Program-made: the position numbers and the translations under genes
Notes under the pieces: generated by a model
What the model was told of the DNA's origin: nothing
Databases searched by the model: none
The model's input: only the letters and a program-made list of their open reading frames with translations
Shown: in pieces, positions 31,476 through 39,420 of the stretch
Position numbering within the stretch: the stretch's first letter is position 1
How the letters are laid out: each line of letters opens with the position of its first letter
Source: Parahaliea mediterranea
Lineage (GTDB): Bacteria > Pseudomonadota > Gammaproteobacteria > Pseudomonadales > Halieaceae
Reading direction: 5' to 3'
DNA: 64,000 nt
Assembly (NCBI RefSeq): GCF_017255185.1
Contig: NZ_JAFKCZ010000006.1
Coordinates: 124,001 to 188,000, forward strand

Positions 31476-34202
31476 ATGAAGCCGAGCCGCCTACTCAGCC
31501 GCGCGCTGCTGTCGCTTTGCTGTATTGCCCTGCTCCAGGCCTGCGGCCGGGAGCCGTCTCCCGCGTCGCAAGCCGAACCCGGCCGCGCCGCCGCGCCGCT
31601 GGCCGATGCCGCGCCCTACCCCGCAAAGCCGCCGTCGGCGCGGCTTCCCGAGGGCGTCACGCCACGGCACTACGCGCTGGAACTGAGCATCGATCCACGC
31701 CGGGAGCGCTTCCAGGGCACCGTTCGAATCGATGTCTCGCTCGGCGAGGTGGATTACCTGTGGATGCACGGCAACGGGCTCGAGGTCACCGCCGCCCGCG
31801 CGCTGCTGGCCGACGGCGAAAGCCTGGAGCTGCGCTGGGAGCAGGCGCTGCCGACCGGCACCGCCAGGGTATCCGGCCTGGAGTCCGCGGGCGCCACCGA
31901 GGCGACTCTCGAGTTCGAGTACAGCGCCCCCTTCAACACCAACCTGGAGGGCCTGTACAAGGTGGCAAGCGGCGGCGAGAGCTACGCCTTCACCCAGTTT
32001 GAGGCCACCTCCGCGCGCCTGGCCTTCCCCTCCTTCGACGAGCCCGCGTTCAAGGTGCCCTTCGATATCCAGCTCACGGTACCCGCCGGGCACAGCGCCA
32101 TCACCAACACCCCCGAGACATCGGTAACGGACAACGGCGACGGCACCAAGACCATCACCTACGCCACCACCAAGCCCCTGCCCACCTACCTGATCGCCTT
32201 CGCGGTGGGGCCCTTTGACGTGGTGGAGTGGGACGCCATACCGGCGGGTGACTACCGCGACGCGCCGCTGCCGCTGCGCGGGATCACCACGCGCGGCAAG
32301 GGCGAGCAGATTCATTTCGCGCTGGACAACACCGCCGCCATCGTCGAGGAGATGGAGCGCTACTTCGACACCGCCTACCCCTACGCCAAGCTGGACATTA
32401 TCGCGGTGCCGGACTTCTCCGCCGGCGCGATGGAAAACGCCGGCGCCATCACCTACCGCGAACAGCTCATCCTGCTGGACGAGAGCGCCCCGGTGAGCCA
32501 GAAGCGCGGCTTTTTCGTCACCCACGCCCACGAACTGGCACACCACTGGTTCGGCAACCTGGTCACCCCGGTGTGGTGGGACGACATCTGGCTGAACGAA
32601 TCCTTCGCCACCTGGAATGCGTATATCATCCTCGACCGCCTGTACCCGAACGAGCACTACCGCGAGTCGCTGCTCAGCAGCGCCTCGAACGTGATGACCA
32701 ATGACAGCCTGGCCAGCGCCCGGCAAATCCGCGAACCCATCACCCGCCACGAGGACATCGGCTCGGCCTTCAACGGCATCACCTACCAAAAGGGTGGCGG
32801 CGTGCTGTCCATGTTCGAGGCCTTCCTCGGCCAGGACAACTTCCGCGATGGCATTCGCCACTACATGAAGGCTTTCGCCTTCGGCAATACCACCGCCCAC
32901 GACTTCATTGGCGCCATCGCCGCCGCCAATCCCCAGGTCGACAGCCAGGACCTGCAAGCCGCCTTTCGCAGCTTTATCGAGCAGCCGGGCCTGCCGGTAC
33001 TCAAAACCGCGCTGTCCTGTACCGACCAGGGCCCGCAACTGGACATCAGCCAGCAGCGCTATCTGCCGGCGGGCTCCGCCGGTTCCACCGCCCAGCAGTG
33101 GATCGTGCCCGCCTGCGTCAGCGCAATGACGGACGGGGAAACCCAGAGCCAGTGCTTCCTGCTCAAGGAAGCCAGTGAAAAAGTGGCGCTGGTCGGCGAG
33201 CGCTGCCCCGACGCGGTGCTGCCCAACACCGGCGGCGCCAGCTACTACCGCTGGTCGCTGCCGCCGGAGCAATGGCAAGCCCTGCTGGAACGCTTCGACG
33301 AGCTGGATACCAACGAGCAGATCTCGGTGGCCAACAGCCTCAGCGCCGCCCTCAACGACGGCAGCCTGTCACTGGCCGACTACCTCGACGCGGTGGCGCC
33401 CGTCACCCGCTCCAGCTCCTGGCGCGTGGCCATCGCCCCCCGGGCCGACCTCTACAAACTCAAGAATCACGTCCTCGACGGCGCGGACCGCGAGGCCCTG
33501 CAGGCGCGTATGCGCGACTGGTACCGCCCGGTGCTGGCTGAGCTGGAGGCCTTGCCGGAGCCGAGTCCGGACCAGCGCCAGTTCCGCATGCTGATGATGT
33601 CCACGCTGGCCCTGGGGGCAGCGGACGAGGAGGTTCACGCGCGGCTGGCGGCCGATGGCGCGGCCCTCACCGGCTTCGGCGACGACGGCGAGTTGCACCT
33701 GGACGCGATCGACCCCAACCTGCGCTACATCGCCCTGCTGGCGGGCATCGAGGCCCACGGCAAACCTTTCGCCGACCTGTTGTGGCGGCACTTCCTCGCC
33801 TCCGACAACGCCCTGCTGCGCGAATACCTGCTGGGCGCCATGGCCTGGAGCACCGACCCCGAGGTCGCCGCCGCGATGCGCGGGCGTATCCTGTCGCCGG
33901 AATTGCGCGACAACGAAATCTTCGACATCTTCTCCAGCCAGATGGCCCACGCCGAGACCCGCGACGCGGTGTTCGCCTGGACCGCCGATAACCTGGAGGC
34001 GGTGCTGGGACGGGTCGACAGCTGGCGCAAGGGCCAGTTGCCCTCGAATTTCGACGATTTCTGCTCGGAGGAAGACGCGGCGAAAGTGGAGGCGACCTTC
34101 GCCCCGATCATCGACAGCCTGGAATCCGGCCCCCGCTACCTGGCCAACACCCTGGAGACCATACGCCTGTGCGCCGCCTTCGCGACGCTGCACGGGCGGT
34201 AA
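31476..34202 (+). CDS. M1-family aminopeptidase, lipoprotein
   Basis: This 908-residue zinc aminopeptidase removes N-terminal residues from peptides. The N-terminal lipobox LLQAC (near residue 22) predicts a lipid-anchored exported form, unlike cytoplasmic PepN. The exopeptidase motif GAMENAG and the zinc motif HELAHHW at about 352-358 are intact, with the third ligand in NESFATW about 19 residues after the second His. A C-terminal helical domain like that of ERAP1/tricorn-interacting-factor peptidases fills the last 350 residues. The start ATG at 31476-31478 gives the signal peptide; the frame extends 16 codons upstream. It follows the POT transporter by 81 bases and is probably cotranscribed. 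Confidence 0.94.
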   Translation: MKPSRLLSRALLSLCCIALLQACGREPSPASQAEPGRAAAPLADAAPYPAKPPSARLPEGVTPRHYALELSIDPRRERFQGTVRIDVSLGEVDYLWMHGNGLEVTAARALLADGESLELRWEQALPTGTARVSGLESAGATEATLEFEYSAPFNTNLEGLYKVASGGESYAFTQFEATSARLAFPSFDEPAFKVPFDIQLTVPAGHSAITNTPETSVTDNGDGTKTITYATTKPLPTYLIAFAVGPFDVVEWDAIPAGDYRDAPLPLRGITTRGKGEQIHFALDNTAAIVEEMERYFDTAYPYAKLDIIAVPDFSAGAMENAGAITYREQLILLDESAPVSQKRGFFVTHAHELAHHWFGNLVTPVWWDDIWLNESFATWNAYIILDRLYPNEHYRESLLSSASNVMTNDSLASARQIREPITRHEDIGSAFNGITYQKGGGVLSMFEAFLGQDNFRDGIRHYMKAFAFGNTTAHDFIGAIAAANPQVDSQDLQAAFRSFIEQPGLPVLKTALSCTDQGPQLDISQQRYLPAGSAGSTAQQWIVPACVSAMTDGETQSQCFLLKEASEKVALVGERCPDAVLPNTGGASYYRWSLPPEQWQALLERFDELDTNEQISVANSLSAALNDGSLSLADYLDAVAPVTRSSSWRVAIAPRADLYKLKNHVLDGADREALQARMRDWYRPVLAELEALPEPSPDQRQFRMLMMSTLALGAADEEVHARLAADGAALTGFGDDGELHLDAIDPNLRYIALLAGIEAHGKPFADLLWRHFLASDNALLREYLLGAMAWSTDPEVAAAMRGRILSPELRDNEIFDIFSSQMAHAETRDAVFAWTADNLEAVLGRVDSWRKGQLPSNFDDFCSEEDAAKVEATFAPIIDSLESGPRYLANTLETIRLCAAFATLHGR

Positions 34203-34335
34203 TGCCGGTGAATTGTCCGGCGCGCTCTGGCAAAGGACACTGAAACCCCGTACATTTTCGCTACATCGATAACAACCGGGGCCCGACCACCCGAAGCGGG
34301 GGGCCCCGCCAGCGACCAGGGGTGATTGACGCGAG

Positions 34336-36636
34336 GTGCACAGGTTTAACCTCACGTTCAAGGGGAAGATTCAACCGGGCTACAGCCCGGACAAGGTCAA
34401 GCAGCGCTTCGCGGCGCTGCTGGGGATCGACAACCCGGCATTTCTCGCGCGCTGCTTCAGCGGCGAACCCCTGGTGCTGCGCAGTGACCTCGACCGCAAG
34501 ACCGCCGCCGACCTTTTCCACCAGTTGAGCAAGCTGGGGGTGGTGGCCGAACTGGTGCGCGACGACACTGTCGCGCAACCCGCGCCCAACGCCGACGGCA
34601 GCGGCGCGCGCGCCGGCGCTGTACCCGAGCGCGAAAGCGATCACATCGACCAGAAATGGGCCGTGAGCAGCGCCAACCTCGAGCGCGACGCCGCCGAACG
34701 CGCCCGGGAAAGGGTCCGCGCCGAGCGCGAGGCGCTGGAGGAAAGCCGGCGACAAGCCGAGGCCGCGCGCCAGCGCGCCGCCGAAGACGCCGCGCGGCGG
34801 ACCCGGGCCGAGGCGGAAGCCAGGGCGGAGGCCAGGCGCCAGGAAAAGGCGCAAGCCGCCCGGCGCAAGGCGCGGGCCAAGGCCGAGGCACGGCGCGCCC
34901 GCGCCGAGGCCAGGGCCCGGGCGGCGGTCCCGCCGCCGCCCCCCAACCCCTACGCACTTAGCCCTTTCCGCGCCACCTCGGCCCTGCGCGAACGCCCCCG
35001 CCGTGCCCGCGCGCAAAAGCGCCGCTACCTGCTGTTAACAACCTGCGCCCTGCTGGCCCTGGTGGCGGCACTGGCGGCCCGGGTACTGTTGCCGCAAGCG
35101 GAGCCGATCACCGGCGCGCGGGCCGTCGCCGCCCTGCACGGCGGCGGCCTGCTGCTACTCACCCCCGACGCGCTGTTGCTGCACGATCGGGCCGGCGTGG
35201 GCAGCGAATCACTGCCCCTCTCCACCCTGGGCCTGTCCACGGCCAGCGCTGTACTGGCGCTGCCGGAAAGTACCGATTACCTGCTCGTCGGCCGCCTCGA
35301 GAGCGCGGATGACGGCGAACCGCCAGGGGCCGAAAGCGTGTGGCGCTGCGCGCTGGCGCCCCCCGATTGCGCGCCCTTCGGGCCCCGCGGCGCGGCGCCG
35401 GCGGCACAGGTGGCGCATCCCTTTACCGGCATGGTGCTGCAGGCCTTCGGCGAACCGGGCCGTTTGCGCAAGCTCGGCGCCGGCGGCGAAGAGGTCGCGG
35501 TAGCGGACCGCGCCTTTGCGAGCCCGCCGAGCCTGTTGCCGCGCGACGGTCTGCTGTACAGCAACAGTCCCGACGGCCCCGCGCTGAGCGTACTGCGCTA
35601 CGAGGACGAGGCCCTGGGCCAGCAACTGGACGAAATCCTGTTGCTGGCCCCACCGGCGCTGGCACTGGGGCGCGAGCGGGTCGGCGATTTCGGCTACCTC
35701 GGGGAGAAGTGGTGGGCCATCCTCTACCACCCTCAGACCGGCGATCGCGGCCTGTACCTGTTCGACGACCAGTGGGCCTTTCTGCGGCAACTGCCCCTGC
35801 CCGCCGGCTTCCGCCCGCAGCAAGTGCTCGCCTGGGGGCAAAAGCTGTTGGTGCTGGACCCGGAGCAGCCCGCCCTGCAACGCTTCAACGGCGACGGCCA
35901 GGCCGAGGCTCCCCTGCGCTCCGACCTGCTCGAGGCGCTGATCAGCGAGGGGGAACGGGCGCGTTGGCTGTGGGGATTGCTATGGCAGGCGCTGGTTACC
36001 GCGCTGTGCCTGCTGGCGGCCGGGGCCGCGGCGCTGTCCTACCTGCAGCACCTGCGGGGCATCGCCTTCAACCCCGGCCAGCTGCGCGGCGCGGAACCCA
36101 TTGAGGGGGGCGGCGATCGCATTGTCTGGCTGGACCGGTCCCCGGCCCGCGACCCGCGATTGCGCCGCCTGACCCGTCTCTACCTGGCCTGCGCCTGCCT
36201 GGCGCTGGTGGCGGCCATTATCGCCCGGGTGGACGTCCACCACATGGCGGCGCTGCTGGTGCTGCTGGCCGGCCCGGCCGGCGCCCTGGGTCTGTACCTG
36301 CGCAGCCCCGCGGGACATATCGGCGTGCTCGGCGACAGCTTGCTGCTGGTGGATCACCGCAACACCTACCACCTGGGTGGCGGCGCCCGCATTCTCTACC
36401 ACGGCTGGTTCCTGATGATCGACGACGTCCTGGTCCACGCCGGCCCGGCCTGGGCCCCGGCCTTTCCGGAGAGCCAGCTGGAGCAGTGGATCGTGCCCAT
36501 GGCCCAGCGGGGGGTGCGGGTCGATCGCCGCGCGGTACTGGCGCGGCTGGTGGAGGGCCGGCACCCACTGGTGCTGGGTGCCGGGATGGTGCTGGCGGCG
36601 GCGGTGGCCGCCGCGTCTATCGCGCTGCTGGGCTAA
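34336..36636 (+). CDS. Large modular membrane protein, unknown function
   Basis: I do not recognise this 766-residue protein as a whole. Residues 1-75 form a compact domain (FNLTFKGKIQPGYSP, then LFSGEPLVL-like CFSGEPLVLRSDLD) of a type also found at the N-terminus of other gammaproteobacterial membrane proteins. Residues 115-197 are an Ala/Arg/Glu-rich probable coiled coil, then a short polyproline run, a membrane helix at about 231-252, and an extracytoplasmic beta-rich part (about 255-545) suggestive of a propeller. Helices at about 553-578, 617-635, 638-657 and 743-766 follow. The only upstream start is GTG at 34336, just after an in-frame TGA, with a poor ribosome site. Its stop codon overlaps that of the convergent M2 gene. 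Confidence 0.8.
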   Translation: MHRFNLTFKGKIQPGYSPDKVKQRFAALLGIDNPAFLARCFSGEPLVLRSDLDRKTAADLFHQLSKLGVVAELVRDDTVAQPAPNADGSGARAGAVPERESDHIDQKWAVSSANLERDAAERARERVRAEREALEESRRQAEAARQRAAEDAARRTRAEAEARAEARRQEKAQAARRKARAKAEARRARAEARARAAVPPPPPNPYALSPFRATSALRERPRRARAQKRRYLLLTTCALLALVAALAARVLLPQAEPITGARAVAALHGGGLLLLTPDALLLHDRAGVGSESLPLSTLGLSTASAVLALPESTDYLLVGRLESADDGEPPGAESVWRCALAPPDCAPFGPRGAAPAAQVAHPFTGMVLQAFGEPGRLRKLGAGGEEVAVADRAFASPPSLLPRDGLLYSNSPDGPALSVLRYEDEALGQQLDEILLLAPPALALGRERVGDFGYLGEKWWAILYHPQTGDRGLYLFDDQWAFLRQLPLPAGFRPQQVLAWGQKLLVLDPEQPALQRFNGDGQAEAPLRSDLLEALISEGERARWLWGLLWQALVTALCLLAAGAAALSYLQHLRGIAFNPGQLRGAEPIEGGGDRIVWLDRSPARDPRLRRLTRLYLACACLALVAAIIARVDVHHMAALLVLLAGPAGALGLYLRSPAGHIGVLGDSLLLVDHRNTYHLGGGARILYHGWFLMIDDVLVHAGPAWAPAFPESQLEQWIVPMAQRGVRVDRRAVLARLVEGRHPLVLGAGMVLAAAVAAASIALLG

Positions 36637-38453
36637 GAAGCGCCCTGCCAGCCGCACTGGCGGCCGCGGTTCTGCTCGTCCAGCCAGGCCTTGAGCGGAG
36701 CGAAGTACTCCAGCATGGCCGAGGGGTCGACATCGCGTTGGCCGGTGAAGTCTTCCAGGGTATCCTGCCAGGGCTGGCTCTTGCCGGCGCCGAGCATGGC
36801 GTGCAGCGCCTCGCCGGCGCGCTCGCTGCCGTAGGCCGAGCAGGCGTGCAGGGGGCCGTCGAAACCGGCCTGCTCGCAGAGCTCGCGGTGGAACTGGAAC
36901 TGCAGCAGGTGGGCCAGGAAGTAGCGGCTGTAGGAGACATTGGCGGGAATATGGAACTTGGCCCCGGGGTCGAAGTCCCCGGCCGCCCCCGGCGCGGGGC
37001 TGGACACGCCCTGGTACTCCCGGCGCAGGCGCCACCAGGCGTCGTTGTACTGATCCGCCCCGACCTCACCGGCGAACACCTGCCAGCGCCACTTGTCCAT
37101 GATGTAGCCGAAGGGCAGGAAGGCCACCTTGTCCAGCGCCAGCTTCATCAGCTGGGCGATGGTGTTGTCGTCACTGGTTGCCGGACGCTCGTCCAGCAGG
37201 CCGATCCGCACCAGGTAGTCCGGCGTCACCGACAGCGCGATGGCGTCGCCCACCGCCTCGTGAAAACCCGGATTGGCGGAGCCGCGGTAGTAGAATGGCT
37301 GGTCGTTGTAGGCGCGCTGGTAGTAGTTGTGCCCCAGTTCATGGTGCACCACGCGCACTTCCTCGCCGGTGCGCTGGATGCACATCTTGATGCGCAGGTC
37401 GTCCACGGCGTCGACATTCCAGGCGCTGGCGTGGCACACCACTTCGCGGTCCTGGGGCCGGGTGAACAGGGAGCGCTCCCAGAAGGTGTCCGGCAGCGGC
37501 TCCAGGCCCAGGGAGGTGAAGAAGCCCTCCGCCATCTCCACCATGTCCAGGGCATCCATGTCGCGCTCGGCGAGAATCTGGGTGAGGTTGTAGGGCGCGC
37601 GGTACTCGCCCCCCATCACCACGTCCTCGATATTGGACCAGCCCTGGGCCCACATATTGCCGAGCAGATGCGCCGGAATGGTCCCGTCGCCGGGCATGAC
37701 CTCCTCGCCGTAGAAGGCCTCGAGCCGGTCGCGCACATGGCATTGGAGGGCGTCGTACAGGGGTTTGGCCTCCTGCCAGTAGCGCTCCATGTCGGCGGCA
37801 AAGGCGTCGCCGCTCATATCGTAGCGGCTGCGCCAGTAGTCGCCGAGGTCGCGGTAGCCCAGCTCCCGGGCGCCGCGGTTGGCCAGGGTCACCTGGCGGG
37901 CGTAGAGGTCGCGCATGGGCGGGGACACCTGGCGCCAGCCCCGCCACAACTCGAGCAGCTCATCCGGGTCGCGGCTGTTGGCCAGGCGCAGCTCCATGTC
38001 GCGCAGGGTCGCGCACTCGCCGGTGTCGTCGCAGTACTTGCCGGTGGAGTACAGGCTTTTCAGCTCGGCGCCGATCTCCACCAGCTCCGTGGTGCTGTCC
38101 GCGTCCGCCGGCGAGGGTACCGACACCTCGTGCCGGATCAGCTCCAGGTCGCGCAGGGTGCGATCCGACAGCCCGGGGAAGGCCATGTACTCCCGCGCCC
38201 GGCGGGCGTTGTCACCGCCCTCGATGGTCAGGGCCTTGCGCGTCGCCACCGACATCAACTGGGTGTCGTGGGTGATGAAATTCTGGAACACCCACTGGGC
38301 GCGGGAATTGCGCACCGACAATTCTCCGGCGCGCTCCCCCGCGGCATCGATAAATTCCCTGACCTGCGCTTCGTCGGGCTGCTGCGCGGCCGCGGCAGTC
38401 GCCGCCGCCAGCGCCAGGGGAATCAGTCCCCTCAGAGTCCAGGCTCTGGACAT
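36633..38453 (-). CDS. M2-family peptidyl-dipeptidase A (ACE-like)
   Basis: This 606-residue zinc peptidase is a bacterial relative of angiotensin-converting enzyme, releasing dipeptides from peptide C-termini. A signal peptide (about 1-23, ending AAAAQ) directs export. The zinc motif HHELGHNYYQ is near residue 370, followed by the third ligand Glu in NPGFHEAVGDAI. Other ACE-family strings are GWRQVSPPMRDLYARQVTLAN, HLLGNMWAQGW and YFLAHLLQFQFH. There is no lipobox, so the enzyme is expected to be soluble in the periplasm. It is convergent with the 766-residue protein gene, the two overlapping by four bases at their stops, and it completes a set of three exported peptidases around the POT transporter. 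Confidence 0.94.
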   Translation of the reverse strand: MSRAWTLRGLIPLALAAATAAAAQQPDEAQVREFIDAAGERAGELSVRNSRAQWVFQNFITHDTQLMSVATRKALTIEGGDNARRAREYMAFPGLSDRTLRDLELIRHEVSVPSPADADSTTELVEIGAELKSLYSTGKYCDDTGECATLRDMELRLANSRDPDELLELWRGWRQVSPPMRDLYARQVTLANRGARELGYRDLGDYWRSRYDMSGDAFAADMERYWQEAKPLYDALQCHVRDRLEAFYGEEVMPGDGTIPAHLLGNMWAQGWSNIEDVVMGGEYRAPYNLTQILAERDMDALDMVEMAEGFFTSLGLEPLPDTFWERSLFTRPQDREVVCHASAWNVDAVDDLRIKMCIQRTGEEVRVVHHELGHNYYQRAYNDQPFYYRGSANPGFHEAVGDAIALSVTPDYLVRIGLLDERPATSDDNTIAQLMKLALDKVAFLPFGYIMDKWRWQVFAGEVGADQYNDAWWRLRREYQGVSSPAPGAAGDFDPGAKFHIPANVSYSRYFLAHLLQFQFHRELCEQAGFDGPLHACSAYGSERAGEALHAMLGAGKSQPWQDTLEDFTGQRDVDPSAMLEYFAPLKAWLDEQNRGRQCGWQGAS

Positions 38454-38673
38454 ACACGTTCTCCTTTTCGCTATCGTTGTTGGCTCGGCATTCGCCAGGC
38501 AGTTTCGCCAGGCACGCGCAAACCGCGCACGGCGACGCCATACACTCCTATAACGAACGGGGAACCGGAAGCTTCATGCAGGCCGCGCGCGGCGCCAGAT
38601 GAAACGGCACGTCGCGGGGAGACGACGTGCCCGTGGATTTACCACGGCCCGCGCAACTGGCGGGCCGCGGGTT

Positions 38674-39246
38674 TTAGAGCGGCGTGTAGCTGAACTTCTG
38701 CCCGCCCAGGGTGGCCTCGTACATCAGCCCGCCCTTGGCGATGGTGAAAATCGCCATGCCCTTGCGATAGCCGCCGTGGGCGGTCTTGGCGTCGTTGCGG
38801 CCGCCGCTGGCGCCCGCCGAGGTACCGCCACCGGTGTTGGCCTCCGCGGAGACCCCGGCGGTGATCGCCACCGCGGTCGCCTGGGCGCTGAATTCAAAAT
38901 TGCCGCTGGTGAATTCCTCGAAGGCCCGCTGGTCTTCAAAGAAAATCACCTGGCTGAAAGCCTGGCCGCCCAGCTGGAAGCCCACCGTGACCTGGGTCAT
39001 GGTGGAGTTTCCGACGTGTTGGCCCTGTGCGTAGACACGCCCCTTGCCGTGGGCGCCGCCGATACCGATACCGCCCTTGCCGACGGTGGGAAACAGCGCG
39101 TAACCGTAGGCGGTGTCGAAGAACTTGCCGCTCTCCCCCGCATTTTTAAAGGATTCCAGCGCCTCGCTGTAACTGTCGGCGCGCGCGCCCTGGACGAGCA
39201 GGGAAAACGCAGTTACTACCATCAGGATTCGGATCAGGTGCCTCAT
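38674..39246 (-). CDS. SYLF/YSC84-domain exported protein
   Basis: This 190-residue protein has a signal peptide (about 1-23) and a single SYLF (YSC84, lipid-binding) domain. The domain is visible as GKFFDTAYGYALFPTVGKGGIGIGGAHGKGRVY and TQVTVGFQLGGQAFSQVIFFEDQRAFEEFTSG, with a closing GLMYEATLGGQKFSY. SYLF domains bind phosphoinositides or other lipids in eukaryotes; bacterial exported versions have no firm function. It lies downstream of ppc on the same strand, separated by 174 bases that include a hairpin, so it is probably a separate unit. Confidence 0.88.
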   Translation of the reverse strand: MRHLIRILMVVTAFSLLVQGARADSYSEALESFKNAGESGKFFDTAYGYALFPTVGKGGIGIGGAHGKGRVYAQGQHVGNSTMTQVTVGFQLGGQAFSQVIFFEDQRAFEEFTSGNFEFSAQATAVAITAGVSAEANTGGGTSAGASGGRNDAKTAHGGYRKGMAIFTIAKGGLMYEATLGGQKFSYTPL

Positions 39247-39378
39247 AGGGTCGGCCTCGCAGGTCGGGTAATTGCGGCCACTGACTGCCGGATCGGCGAC
39301 AGCGGCCGGGATCGGGTCCCCTGGTGGGGATAGCGGGGAAACATTGTGTGCAGCTTCCCCGCGGGGGTCAAGTGAAGT

Positions 39379-39404
39379 CGCCGCCCCCCATGGGGGCAGC
39401 GGCG
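39379..39404 (-). terminator. GC-rich hairpin after ppc
   Basis: CGCCGC (39379-39384) pairs with GCGGCG (39399-39404), with an inner CCCCCA/TGGGGG palindrome. It lies 16 bases beyond the ppc stop codon in the direction of transcription and is followed by a moderately T-rich ACTTCACTTG. It probably ends the eda-gap-ppc operon. Confidence 0.5.
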
Positions 39405-39420
39405 GTGTTCCGGCGGTCCA

